Source: Patescibacteria group bacterium (GTDB lineage Bacteria; Patescibacteriota; Patescibacteriia; 2-12-FULL-60-25). From it: a stretch of 16,019 nt of DNA. The translations under genes and the position numbers were made by a program. Below the pieces are notes generated by a model, which saw only the letters and a list, made by a program, of their open reading frames with translations, made no database searches and had not been told where the DNA came from. Positions 1 through 7,711 of the stretch are shown here, one piece after another (positions within the stretch are counted from its first letter, which is position 1; every line of letters begins with the position of its first letter). The stretch spans positions 1 to 16,019 of the forward strand of contig JAGOUA010000003.1 in NCBI GenBank assembly GCA_018061485.1, in the 5' to 3' direction.

Positions 1-1
1 G

Positions 2-211
2 CGTATGAGGCCTAAATTACGTGTATGGAACCGTCAGCACGATGAAGCGCAGCTACGAGCGTTTATCAAGCAAGAGCAAGATCGCCTCGCGAAGCCTGTC
101 CTAGAGTCGTTCCAACGCAAAGAACGACCGAGCTCACGACACTTGCAAGATCTCTCTCTTATGGTGAACACGGGAGGGGTGTATAATCCTGATGAAGACG
201 CTCGTTCCTAA
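2..211 (+). CDS. PrgI-family membrane protein, C-terminal part only
   Basis: An open frame enters from the left edge and ends in TAA at 209-211. Only about 69 residues are visible. The visible start (RPKLRVWNR) resembles the segment that follows the two membrane helices of PrgI-family proteins, which usually reads like 'RPRLYxWKK'. After it comes a charged, probably cytoplasmic tail rich in Arg, Lys, Glu and Gln. PrgI-family proteins are small inner-membrane proteins encoded next to VirB4 ATPases in Gram-positive and CPR type IV secretion clusters, and are thought to belong to the inner-membrane channel. The stop lies one base before the next gene's start, so the two are very likely co-transcribed. 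The assignment rests on a short tail plus gene order. The membrane part lies outside the window. The ATG at 5 is probably internal. Confidence 0.6.
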   Translation, partial: RMRPKLRVWNRQHDEAQLRAFIKQEQDRLAKPVLESFQRKERPSSRHLQDLSLMVNTGGVYNPDEDARS

Positions 212-212
212 T

Positions 213-899
213 ATGCCTACCAACCCCCACGCCAAACCCGGTGTATCCGCGCAAAAGTTTTTAGATATCTCCGAGATCCGAGAAGATCTTGTGATCTTAA
301 AAGATGGTACCCTGCGCTCCGTGATTGCCGTATCCAGCATCAACTTTGCCCTCAAGTCCATGGATGAGCAGAACGCGATTGTGCAAGCCTACATGCAGTT
401 TTTGAACGGATTGGATTTTCCGATTCAGGTGGTGATTCAGTCGCGTAAGATGAATATCGATGGATACCTGCAGCGCTTACAAGAGAGCGAAAAAACCCAG
501 AGAAACGATCTGTTACGCAAGCAGATTCAAGATTATCGCGATTTTATTAAGCAACTGGTTAAAATGGGGGATATCATGCAAAAGCGCTTTTTTGTGGTGG
601 TACCGTATAATCCGATTGGTAAGACAGAAAATCCGGGACAAAAGACCTTTGGTGAGCGACTTGGGGATATCTTCTCGCCCAAGATCGGGATCAAGATGTC
701 GGAAGAGCGCTTTCAAAAATATCGCTTCGAAATGGAGCTGCGTGTCAACCAGATTATTTCGGGATTATCGTCCATGTCCCTCAACGCGGTACAGATGGAC
801 ACCCAAAGTCTTATCGAGTTATTTTACACGGTGTACAATCCGGATGTGTTTGATCTTCAGCGTCTCGCGAATCTTGGCGAGTTACAAATTGACGCGTAA
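213..899 (+). CDS. TraC-like domain protein, VirB4 partner
   Basis: 228 residues from ATG 213. It resembles the TraC/VirB4 N-terminal-like domain commonly encoded as a separate protein just before the VirB4 ATPase in CPR genomes. Visible traits are the FLDISEIREDLVILKDG start, a strand-helix core with 'MDEQNAIVQAYMQFLNGLDFPIQVVIQS' type residues (about 40-80), a charged helix at about 85-120, a hydrophobic strand KRFFVVVPYNP, and a C-terminal SLIELFYTVYNPD motif typical of this family. It has no Walker motifs, so it is not itself an ATPase. An in-frame ATG at 192 would overlap the upstream gene by 20 bases. I prefer 213 because it lies just after the upstream stop and has the T-before-ATG context seen across the window. 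The role is probably structural, docking the ATPase to the membrane complex; this is inferred from context. Confidence 0.75.
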   Translation: MPTNPHAKPGVSAQKFLDISEIREDLVILKDGTLRSVIAVSSINFALKSMDEQNAIVQAYMQFLNGLDFPIQVVIQSRKMNIDGYLQRLQESEKTQRNDLLRKQIQDYRDFIKQLVKMGDIMQKRFFVVVPYNPIGKTENPGQKTFGERLGDIFSPKIGIKMSEERFQKYRFEMELRVNQIISGLSSMSLNAVQMDTQSLIELFYTVYNPDVFDLQRLANLGELQIDA

Positions 900-907
900 C
901 GCCTCCT

Positions 908-2794
908 ATGCCCTTTACCCCCCAACAGCAGCCTTCAGCCCTTGACCCAAAGCGCGTTCTCGCGACGGGTGTTTCGTTAGAAAAAGCGCCTACCAAAGAG
1001 GAGCTACGCAAGCGTCAAGAAGAAGAGCGTCAAGCGATCCAAGAAGAGCGCGTGTATCGCCAAGGCGTGGCAACGATCAAAGACCTGATCGCGCCTGCCT
1101 CGATGAAGATCGATCCGTCGTTCGTACAGTTGGGCGACGTGTATTGCCGCACGCTCTTTGTGGTGACGTATCCTCGCTATCTGTCGGTAGGATGGTCTTC
1201 GCCGCTCATCAACTTGAGTACGCAGCTGGATATCTCGATGTTTTTTTATCCGATTCCAGCCGATGTCATCTTGAAACAGCTCAAGCGTAAGGTGGGTATT
1301 CTTGAATCAGAAATCTCGTCGAACGCTGAGACGGGTAAACCTCGTGATCCGATTGCTGAAACAGCTCTTCGTGATATTGAAGGTCTTCGTGATGACCTGA
1401 CGCAGGGAATTGAACACTTCTTTCAATTTGCGTTTTATTGCACGTTTTATTCGACGGATCGCGCTGAACTAGACCGCGTCACGGCAAGCGTCGAAAGCAC
1501 GTTTGGTTCCATGCTTATTTACACCAAGCGGGCGTTTTATCAGGCGGAGCAGGGGTTCAACTCAACCATGCCGCTAGGGAATGATGAGTTGCAGATCTCG
1601 TTCAACATGAGTACGTCGCCGATCGCCTCGTCCTTTCCATTTACCTCCGCAGAACTGACATCGGATAATGGGATCTTGTATGGAATTAACCGCCATAATA
1701 ACTCGCTGATCATTTTTGATCGCTTCTCGTTGCAAAACGCCAATGCGGTGATCTTTGCTACTTCCGGTGCAGGAAAAAGCTATGCGGTCAAGCTCGAGAT
1801 TGTGCGCTCCATGATGATGGGCGTCGAGGTGATTGTTATTGACCCAGAAATGGAATATAAGCAGCTCTCCGATGCGGTGGGTGGTACGTATATCGGGATT
1901 TCGTTGGCATCGAAGGCAAAGATTAACCCATTTGATCTTCCTCGTCCTACGGGTGAGGCCTATCAAACCGATGACATTATTCGCAGTGCCGTCATCACGA
2001 TTAAGGGGCTATTGCGCTTGATGCTGGGAAGTGTAACGCCGATGGAAGACTCACTCTTGGATCGTGCGTTACTGGAAACATACGCGAAAAAAGATATTAC
2101 GAGCACGTCGAACCTTGCCGAGGTAGAGCCGCCAACATTGGGCGATTTTGAGGATATTCTCGAAGGAATGGAGGGGACGGCTGAACTGGTGATTAAACTG
2201 CGCAAATATACCGAAGGAACGTTTGCGGGACTGCTCAACTCGCCAACGACGGTGCAGGTGAATAACCAGCTCGTTGTTTTTTCCGTACGTGATCTCGAAG
2301 ACGAGCTTCGTCCGCTCGCGATTTATACGATCATTAACTATATTTGGAACGTGGTGCGTTCTGAGCGGAAAAAACGCATTCTCGTGATCGACGAAGCGTG
2401 GTGGTTGATGCAATCGGAAGATTCCGCGAAGTTTATCTTCGCCTTGGTTAAGCGTTGTCGTAAGTATTTCCTTGGTATTACGACCATCACGCAAGACGTC
2501 AACGACTTCTTGTCGTCGCCCTATGGGCAGGCGATCGTGACGAACAGCTCCATGCAACTTCTCTTGAAACAGTCTCCCGCCTCCATTGACTTGATCGCGA
2601 GAACGTTCTTGCTGACGCAGTCCGAAAAATACCTCTTACTTGAATCGGGCGTAGGAGAAGGGATTTTCTTTGCGGGAGCAAAGCACGCGGCGGTTCAGGT
2701 GGTGGCTTCGTATACCGAAGATCAAATCGTCACAACCAATCCGCAACAGCTCTTGGACATGGAAGCAAAAAAACGCGCCGCCTCTTCTTCATAA
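908..2794 (+). CDS. VirB4/TraC-type secretion ATPase
   Basis: 628 residues. Residues 25-55 form a highly charged helix, 57-250 a VirB4 N-terminal-like domain, and 255-615 a HerA/FtsK-like RecA ATPase domain. Walker A is ATSGAGKS at 284-291, followed by VEVIVIDPEMEY (307-317), a hallmark of VirB4/HerA proteins. Walker B is ILVIDEAWWL (491-500) with the catalytic Asp-Glu pair. ITTITQDVNDFL (524-535) supplies the conserved Gln, and GEGIFFAG (583-590) is the usual late glycine motif. VirB4 proteins are hexameric ATPases at the cytoplasmic face that power type IV secretion or pilus assembly. It begins 8 bases after the TraC-like gene. No relaxase, coupling protein (VirD4) or VirB11 is visible, so the substrate is unknown. 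The family call is firm; the cargo is not. Confidence 0.93.
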   Translation: MPFTPQQQPSALDPKRVLATGVSLEKAPTKEELRKRQEEERQAIQEERVYRQGVATIKDLIAPASMKIDPSFVQLGDVYCRTLFVVTYPRYLSVGWSSPLINLSTQLDISMFFYPIPADVILKQLKRKVGILESEISSNAETGKPRDPIAETALRDIEGLRDDLTQGIEHFFQFAFYCTFYSTDRAELDRVTASVESTFGSMLIYTKRAFYQAEQGFNSTMPLGNDELQISFNMSTSPIASSFPFTSAELTSDNGILYGINRHNNSLIIFDRFSLQNANAVIFATSGAGKSYAVKLEIVRSMMMGVEVIVIDPEMEYKQLSDAVGGTYIGISLASKAKINPFDLPRPTGEAYQTDDIIRSAVITIKGLLRLMLGSVTPMEDSLLDRALLETYAKKDITSTSNLAEVEPPTLGDFEDILEGMEGTAELVIKLRKYTEGTFAGLLNSPTTVQVNNQLVVFSVRDLEDELRPLAIYTIINYIWNVVRSERKKRILVIDEAWWLMQSEDSAKFIFALVKRCRKYFLGITTITQDVNDFLSSPYGQAIVTNSSMQLLLKQSPASIDLIARTFLLTQSEKYLLLESGVGEGIFFAGAKHAAVQVVASYTEDQIVTTNPQQLLDMEAKKRAASSS

Positions 2795-2814
2795 CTTTTT
2801 TCTCTTGTTAGTGT

Positions 2815-3453
2815 ATGCAACAGCAAACGCGACGATGGGTGTTTATTGGGCTAGTACTTGTGGGCATCTTATCCATTGGTGGGGTGGTGTACTGGTTTTT
2901 CGTTCGTCCAAATACGCCTCAGGCGGTTGAGCCAGCTCCGGCGCCTAACACGGATGCGGGGACTTTGCCTCCTGCACAAGAACTCCCTCCTGCGCCAGCC
3001 TTCCAAGTGCCGACAACGCCTCCTCCCGCGCAAGATTCTGCCCAAGAACGGGAGCGAAAGGCGCGGGAGGCATTATTCCGTCAAGCGAGAGACGTGGTTT
3101 CTCGTGCGGGATCCTATTCAAATGCGGATGGGTTTGCAGCGATAGCGATGGTATACACCGAAGTAACGCCCGAAGTGCGCAGCTTTCTCGAAGGAGAACG
3201 TACGCGCCTTCAGCGTGAATACGCCTCGCTGGCACAGCCATACTCGCAAACCACGCGAGCGCTCAGCGCAAGACTGACGCAAGAAGTGGCCGTACTCACC
3301 GCGCAGGAGGTTGACATTTTGGTCGAAGTACAGCAACGGAGAGAAGAAGGGGGTCAATCTTCCGTCACGCAACGTCAGGCAACGGCTCGTTTTGTGCGAC
3401 AGGGGTCTGTATGGGTCATGAGTCGGTTGACGTGGCAAGAGGCCTCTCTCTAA
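2815..3453 (+). CDS. Membrane-anchored protein with probable NTF2/VirB8-like periplasmic domain
   Basis: 212 residues. One transmembrane helix (about 8-29) follows a short basic start (QQQTRR), giving an N-in orientation. A proline/alanine-rich linker (about 33-75) leads to a soluble domain (about 80-212) outside the membrane. The domain starts with helices containing the GSYSN motif and ends with alternating strands (VDILVEVQQRRE, then TARFVRQGSVWVMSRLTWQ). That helices-then-sheet pattern ending in 'W-V-x-x-x-x-W' resembles NTF2-like/VirB8 domains; this is a fold guess from pattern, not a proven homology. Similar single-pass proteins sit beside VirB4 in CPR genomes. It starts 20 bases after virB4 with no visible ribosome binding site. 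It could be the periplasmic scaffold of the secretion complex. The exact function is unknown. Confidence 0.68.
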   Translation: MQQQTRRWVFIGLVLVGILSIGGVVYWFFVRPNTPQAVEPAPAPNTDAGTLPPAQELPPAPAFQVPTTPPPAQDSAQERERKAREALFRQARDVVSRAGSYSNADGFAAIAMVYTEVTPEVRSFLEGERTRLQREYASLAQPYSQTTRALSARLTQEVAVLTAQEVDILVEVQQRREEGGQSSVTQRQATARFVRQGSVWVMSRLTWQEASL

Positions 3454-3458
3454 GTCCT

Positions 3459-3464
3459 TATAAT
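3459..3464 (+). promoter_or_regulatory. TATAAT -10 box directly before comF
   Basis: A perfect TATAAT lies 10 bases before ATG 3475 and 4 bases before ATG 3469. A transcript started 6-8 bases downstream would have at most a few leader bases. No convincing -35 box occurs at 16-18 bases upstream. The TTGACG at 3427-3432 is 26 bases away, which is too far. Confidence 0.42.
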
Positions 3465-3474
3465 AGAAATGCGT

Positions 3475-4191
3475 ATGGCTACAACCTCCTTTCTCGAGGG
3501 GGTGTTTCCTGTTCGTTGTGTGGGGTGTGATCTTCCCTTTGTTTGGCTGTGCGCTTCTTGTGAGGGGTCCTGTGTCTTCCTACACGAGGCATGTCCAGTT
3601 GGTCGTTCTACGGCGACTCTTTCGCGCATCTTTGCGTGTTCGTGGTATGCCCATCCTGTCTGGCAGCGGCTGATTCGCGCGATCAAGTTTGAACAGATTC
3701 ATGAGCTTACGCCGATACTCATCCGGTTGGTGACGCGGTGGCGGGATGCGCATACGGAGTGGTCGTGGGGAACGGGCGCTGGATATACCTTGGTAGGTAT
3801 TCCAACAAACCCACGCCATATCCAAGAACGAGGACGAGATCATGCGATGGTGTGGTATCAGGTGATGCAGTCTCTTTTACCAGAAGCCGTATCTTGCTTT
3901 GGATTGGTGCGTCGCGAGGAGTCTTCTGAGGCTCATGCTAGACTCACCTTGGAAGCTTCACGTCTCGCGGCGGCTCGGGAGGTATTTACCGTTGCGGGGC
4001 CTGTTCCTGAGCGAGTGATTCTGTGTGACGACGTATACACCACGGGCGCCACCATGCAAACGCTTGCCCGCCAGTTCGTCCAGCGAGGAGCTCGTGAGGT
4101 AGGAGGCTTGGTAGCTGCGTGGGCAGGTGGGGGAGCTTCGTTGGGGGAACGTCGTTCCGTTGCGAATACGGGGGAAATAGTGTATGAATGA
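3475..4191 (+). CDS. comF: ComF-family phosphoribosyltransferase-like protein
   Basis: 238 residues from ATG 3475. The N-terminal four-cysteine element (FPVRCVGC ... CASC) is the zinc-finger-like start typical of ComF. The middle has IPTNPRHIQERGRDHA, matching the ComF 'VPxxxxRxxxRGFNQA' segment. The C-terminal half has VILCDDVYTTGAT (about residues 181-193), the PRPP-binding loop of type I phosphoribosyltransferases. In naturally competent bacteria ComF helps DNA uptake or recombination of incoming single strands, but its chemistry is not settled. It follows the VirB4 cluster by 21 bases and has its own -10 box, so it may be transcribed separately. ATG 3469 is an alternative start; 3475 is preferred because it leaves a normal FPxxC start and has T at -1. 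It ends with TGA, so TGA is a stop in this genome. Confidence 0.9.
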   Translation: MATTSFLEGVFPVRCVGCDLPFVWLCASCEGSCVFLHEACPVGRSTATLSRIFACSWYAHPVWQRLIRAIKFEQIHELTPILIRLVTRWRDAHTEWSWGTGAGYTLVGIPTNPRHIQERGRDHAMVWYQVMQSLLPEAVSCFGLVRREESSEAHARLTLEASRLAAAREVFTVAGPVPERVILCDDVYTTGATMQTLARQFVQRGAREVGGLVAAWAGGGASLGERRSVANTGEIVYE

Positions 4192-4194
4192 GGC

Positions 4195-5190
4195 ATGCAT
4201 CAAGTCCTCTTGTTTTATCGGTACTGTACGATCGACGATCCGCATGAACTCGCCGCAACCCTTCGTCAAAAAGCGGCTAATTTGGGTCTTCGTGGACGCG
4301 TGCTTGTGGCGAGTGAGGGGATAAATGCCACGCTCGAGGGAGATTTGCCATCTACCGAGGCCTTTGCGACGTGGGTACGCCAAGACGCGCGCTTTGCGGA
4401 TATGGGGATTAAGCGCAGTGCGACAGGGGGAGATTCGTTTCCAAAGCTCTCGGTAAAAGTGCGTAACGAGATCGTTGGAACGCACTTCCCCCAAGATGTT
4501 GACCCACGAAAAGAGACGGCGCCACGTGTCTCGCCCGAAGAACTCCGTTCCCTCTATGAACAAGGGGAGGATTTTGTGGTGGTGGATATGCGCAACTCCT
4601 ACGAATACGCTTCGGGGCATTTTCGCAACTCGGTTGATCCGGGAATGAAAGCGTCTCGAGATCTTCCGCAGGTTCTTGCCAAGCTTGAACCCTACAAAGG
4701 GAAAAAGATCGTGACGGTGTGCACGGGTGGTGTGCGTTGTGAAAAAATGTCGGCCTATTTATTACGACACGGATTTACCAACGTCTACCAGCTCGAAGAG
4801 GGGATTCATGCCTACATGGAGCGCTTTCCTGGAAAAGACTTTTTAGGAACGTTGTACACATTTGATGGAAGAATTCGCATGGATTTTGGTGGTGAGCGTC
4901 AAGTTATTGGCGTGTGTGCTTCGTGTGGCGCAGCGACCGAAGACTATGGAAATTGCGCGTATGATGAGTGTCATCTCCATACCCTGCTTTGCCAATCGTG
5001 TCAGCAGGCGCGTGCATCGGTCTACTGTTCGGCGCTGTGTCGGTTGGGGCATCTTGGGTGGCGAGCTAAGCAGCGTACTAAGCGCGCTTGGAAGCCGGTG
5101 CAAAGGCTCTTGCGTCAACAAGAAAAACGCCTGCGTCGTCGATATGATCGTACCCTCTGGCGAGTGAGGCGCGGGATCGGTATGCTGTAA
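4195..5190 (+). CDS. trhO: tRNA uridine(34) hydroxylase, rhodanese type
   Basis: 331 residues, usual for the family. An N-terminal acylphosphatase-like UPF0176 domain (about 1-95; LVASEGINATLEGD at 37-50) precedes a rhodanese domain (about 110-215) with CTGGVRCEK at 176-184. Cys176 is the expected catalytic cysteine. The C-terminal region has a cysteine cluster (Cys241, 244, 254, 259, 266, 269, 278 and 282) that could bind zinc, then an Arg/Lys-rich tail from 290 that could contact RNA. TrhO (YceA) makes 5-hydroxyuridine at wobble position 34 of tRNAs in an oxygen-dependent reaction. It starts 3 bases after the comF stop, and a TATGAA box (4183-4188) lies in the last comF codons. The start is preceded by C rather than T, an exception in this window. 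Confidence 0.92.
   Translation: MHQVLLFYRYCTIDDPHELAATLRQKAANLGLRGRVLVASEGINATLEGDLPSTEAFATWVRQDARFADMGIKRSATGGDSFPKLSVKVRNEIVGTHFPQDVDPRKETAPRVSPEELRSLYEQGEDFVVVDMRNSYEYASGHFRNSVDPGMKASRDLPQVLAKLEPYKGKKIVTVCTGGVRCEKMSAYLLRHGFTNVYQLEEGIHAYMERFPGKDFLGTLYTFDGRIRMDFGGERQVIGVCASCGAATEDYGNCAYDECHLHTLLCQSCQQARASVYCSALCRLGHLGWRAKQRTKRAWKPVQRLLRQQEKRLRRRYDRTLWRVRRGIGML
5181..5186 (+). promoter_or_regulatory. TATGCT -10-like box before ccdA
   Basis: TATGCT lies 6 bases before the ccdA ATG and forms part of the last codons of trhO (Gly-Met-Leu-stop). With a TGGCGA at 5158-5163 (weak -35, 17-base spacer) it could start a leaderless ccdA transcript. The match is weak and co-transcription with trhO is equally possible. 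Confidence 0.28.
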
Positions 5191-5192
5191 GC

Positions 5193-5951
5193 ATGCTTCT
5201 TGAACTCACGGCTCCCGTCTTTATCGCTGGTGTCCTGACCTTTTTAGCCCCCTGCACGCTCCCTCTCGTCCCGAGCTTTTTGGTGTTTATCGGAGGGTCT
5301 TCCGCGCATCAAGCACAAACAGATCGTCAGTGGCGATGGCGTCTACTGCGCAACGCGTTGCTGTATGTCGCGGGGTTTAGTCTCGTTTTTATTGCGCTGG
5401 GAGTGGGGTTAGGGTTACTAGCACAGTACGGTCTTGCGCATCTGCGTTTTACGCTTGAGCGGTTGAGCGGTCTACTGATCGTGTTCTTTGGGTTGTCGAT
5501 GCTTGGGGTATTTGAGGGGCGTTGGTTTGCGTGGATGCAGCGCGATACGCGCTTTACTCTTCCGTCTTCGTTGACACCAGGACGGCCCTTGAGCGCGTTT
5601 GTATTCGGGGCGGCGTTTGCGTTTGGATGGTCTCCCTGCATTGGTCCTATTTTGGGATCGGTGCTCTTGCTCGCCTCGTCTTCGGGGACGGTGCTTCAGG
5701 GGGCTCTGCTGCTAGGCGTGTTTTCGTTGGGGCTTGGTCTGCCGTTTTTGCTCATGGCTGCAGGAGTTGGTCAGGCGACGCGAGTGATTCGTGGGCTCCA
5801 GCGGTATCTTCCTCTGATCTCGCGCGTCGGAGGAGGGTTGTTGGTGGTGCTAGGCGTGCTTCTTCTGACGGGAAACATGGGGCTGCTGACGCGAATAGTC
5901 ATGCCCTTGTTTTCGTGGATCGATCAGGAGCGATTACTCGACTTCTTTTGA
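5193..5951 (+). CDS. ccdA: CcdA/DsbD-type membrane thiol electron carrier
   Basis: 252 residues with about six membrane helices. The two signature cysteines are present: Cys21 in AGVLTFLAPCTLPLVPS (about 12-28) and Cys149 in GWSPCIGPIL. These form the redox pair that passes electrons from cytoplasmic thioredoxin across the membrane to an extracytoplasmic thioredoxin-like protein, used for cytochrome c maturation or disulfide repair. No ResA/TlpA-like partner, thioredoxin or cytochrome gene lies in the window, so the acceptor must be encoded elsewhere. It begins 2 bases after trhO. Its 3' end overlaps the convergent antiporter gene by 18 bases, so the two stop regions share sequence and no terminator fits between them. 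Confidence 0.88.
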   Translation: MLLELTAPVFIAGVLTFLAPCTLPLVPSFLVFIGGSSAHQAQTDRQWRWRLLRNALLYVAGFSLVFIALGVGLGLLAQYGLAHLRFTLERLSGLLIVFFGLSMLGVFEGRWFAWMQRDTRFTLPSSLTPGRPLSAFVFGAAFAFGWSPCIGPILGSVLLLASSSGTVLQGALLLGVFSLGLGLPFLLMAAGVGQATRVIRGLQRYLPLISRVGGGLLVVLGVLLLTGNMGLLTRIVMPLFSWIDQERLLDFF

Positions 5952-7628
5952 TGATGATGCAAGATGTCGCTCTAAGTACTTCAAGTGTCGCTTGCGCTGT
6001 CGTTCAAAGGGGAGCTTCGCGAGCCCGTATTCTTCGAGAAGCATGGCCGTGTGATTTCCTCCTAAAAAGTGAGGAAGAATAACATAGGCAGCACCAGCAT
6101 CATACAGGCGCTGTGCTTGTTCTGGGGTATGAGCGCTGACAATAACCAGTGTATGAGGAAGGCGGGATTTTTGGGCTTTTTGCAACAATAGGAGGTTAAT
6201 CTCCATATCCGGAATGGTCGAGATGATGACTTTTGCGGAAGCCAGATCTAGCTCGTCTAAAAACTCGTTGTCATGGGCATCTCCATAGCGGCAGGGGATC
6301 TCCCGCTGTTGTAACCGCTCGATAACGGATGGATCGAAGTCCACCACCAGCGAACGGAGACGCTTATTCGCGAGTGGACGGAGAAACTCATTCCCCACGC
6401 GATGACATCCGAAGACAAAGGCATCATACCGTTCACGACGTTGACGATCGGGAATAGGGTGGGCGCGTTCAAAGAGGCTGAGAACGGGAGCGAGAAACGT
6501 GTACAGTTGATCTGCGTGCAAAATCATGAGAGTTGATCCAGCGATCGTGACAATGCCCACGATCGTCGCGAGAGAGACGACTTCTTGGGAAATATAGCCT
6601 TTTTGTGCCACGAGCATGAGCAGGATCAGAGAGAACTCGCTGATTTGCGCTACCGTAAGACCGGCGAAGAAGGCGGTTTTTTTGGAATAGCGTAGCCAGC
6701 CCATGATCGCGATGACGATCAGCGGATTACCAATCAGGATGAAGGCCGAGAGGATGGCCGCGTGGGGAAGATGTTCGCCGATGGATGTCCAAGTGAGATG
6801 CGATCCCAAGAGGACAAAAAACATGATGAGAAAAAAGTCCCGGATCAGGCGCATTTTGGCGGTGATTTCAAAGCGATAGGGGGATGTGGCAAGGGCGACA
6901 CCAGCGGCAAGTCCACCTATTTCGATGGACAGGCCAAGATGGTAACAGAGGGCTGCGATACCGACGCCCCAACCGAGAGAAAAAAGAAAAAGAAATTCTT
7001 GCGACTGCGCAAACAGGCGAGACAGTCGAGGAAGGATGGTACGAGCGACGAGCGTCATGACCAGGGCCATCCCTCCCAAGAGGGCCAGGGTTTTGACGAT
7101 GGCTTGAAGCAGGGTCCCATCGCTACCGAGTGTTGAGGCGAGAATCAGGATGATGGTGGCGACAAGGTCTTGTACCAGTAAAAACCCCACCGAAATTTTT
7201 CCATACAGCGTGTGCTCGTCCCCTCGATCGCCGAGGAGCTTCATGATGATAATGGTGCTGCTAAACGTGAGGGCAACGGCCAAAAAGAGGCTCGTCATCC
7301 AGGAGTAGCCGAGGAGCATGCCAAGGCCGAAGCCAAACAAGGTTGTGAATAGGATCTGACTAAGTCCCGTTGCTAGGGCGACTTTCCCTACCTCTCGAAT
7401 AACATGCGGGCTTAAACTGAGTCCCACCACAAAAAGCAGAGCCGTGATACCTAGCTGCGAGAAGGTTTCTATGACGCTTGTGTGTTGCAGCATGTTGAAT
7501 ACTGCCGGACCCGCAAGAATGCCCGTCAAAATATGTCCCAAGAGCAATGGGAGGCGAAGCCATTGCATGACAAGAGCGATGACGGTGGCGAGAGCGAGAA
7601 GAAGGCTGATATCAAAGAACGCTTGCAT
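5934..7628 (-). CDS. CPA2 cation/proton antiporter with C-terminal RCK domain (KefB/KefC-like)
   Basis: 564 residues from the internal ATG at 7628. Residues 1-385 hold about twelve membrane helices of the sodium/hydrogen exchanger fold, with the typical opening (LRLPLLLGHILTGILAGP), VQDLVATIIL with the Gln-Asp pair common in Kef-type transporters, and IEIGGLAAGVALA. Residues from about 400 form a Rossmann RCK_N (TrkA-N) domain: FVFGCHRVG, the ribose-binding acidic motif VVDFDP, and ISTIPDMEINLLLL. His replaces the usual middle glycine of GxGxxG. The RCK domain probably gates the channel by binding NAD(H) or another nucleotide. The frame stays open to 7727, but that extension is hydrophilic and would overlap the divergent neighbour, so 7628 is the better start. 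The ion is probably K+ or Na+, exchanged for H+. Confidence 0.86.
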   Translation of the reverse strand: MQAFFDISLLLALATVIALVMQWLRLPLLLGHILTGILAGPAVFNMLQHTSVIETFSQLGITALLFVVGLSLSPHVIREVGKVALATGLSQILFTTLFGFGLGMLLGYSWMTSLFLAVALTFSSTIIIMKLLGDRGDEHTLYGKISVGFLLVQDLVATIILILASTLGSDGTLLQAIVKTLALLGGMALVMTLVARTILPRLSRLFAQSQEFLFLFSLGWGVGIAALCYHLGLSIEIGGLAAGVALATSPYRFEITAKMRLIRDFFLIMFFVLLGSHLTWTSIGEHLPHAAILSAFILIGNPLIVIAIMGWLRYSKKTAFFAGLTVAQISEFSLILLMLVAQKGYISQEVVSLATIVGIVTIAGSTLMILHADQLYTFLAPVLSLFERAHPIPDRQRRERYDAFVFGCHRVGNEFLRPLANKRLRSLVVDFDPSVIERLQQREIPCRYGDAHDNEFLDELDLASAKVIISTIPDMEINLLLLQKAQKSRLPHTLVIVSAHTPEQAQRLYDAGAAYVILPHFLGGNHTAMLLEEYGLAKLPFERQRKRHLKYLERHLASSSKEVE

Positions 7629-7638
7629 AGATGTGACT

Positions 7639-7644
7639 AGTGTA
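7639..7644 (-). promoter_or_regulatory. TACACT -10-like box before the antiporter gene
   Basis: On the minus strand TACACT ends 10 bases before the chosen ATG at 7628, giving a leader of only a few bases. The -35 region at the 17-base position is TCGTCG, which is poor. It lies in the 83-base divergent intergenic region 7629-7711, which also holds a short dyad AAGAG-TGTT-CTCTT (7669-7682) of unknown role. Confidence 0.3.
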
Positions 7645-7675
7645 GCATGGAGCGTATTTCTCGACGATAAGAGTG

Positions 7676-7704
7676 TTCTCTTGAGATGAGCGATCGGGTA
7701 TACT
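7676..7704 (+). promoter_or_regulatory. Promoter for the VTT-like gene
   Basis: TATACT at 7699-7704 is a good -10 box, with 7 bases to the ATG at 7712. A weak -35 (TTCTCT, 7676-7681) sits at a 17-base spacer. Initiation 6-8 bases after the -10 box would fall at or next to the start codon, so the mRNA would be leaderless. Confidence 0.42.
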
Positions 7705-7711
7705 GCGGTGT

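Noticed and set aside
192..212. Earlier start for the TraC-like gene, with GGGAGGGG at 172-179 as ribosome site
   Set aside because: The purine run is 12 or more bases away, the start would overlap the upstream gene by 20 bases, and ATG 213 has the T-before-ATG context seen elsewhere.
3427..3464. TTGACG at 3427 as the -35 partner of the comF TATAAT
   Set aside because: The spacer is 26 bases, well beyond the 16-18 bases used by the main sigma factor.
4190..4193. GAGG before trhO as a Shine-Dalgarno site
   Set aside because: Only one base separates it from the ATG, too close to work.
3958..4620. Minus-strand open frame of 220 codons across comF and trhO
   Set aside because: Antisense to two well-recognised genes and without recognisable motifs.
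4189..5951. Alternative genetic code with TGA as glycine (code 25)
   Set aside because: comF and ccdA both end at TGA with normal lengths, and all other genes read correctly under the standard bacterial code.
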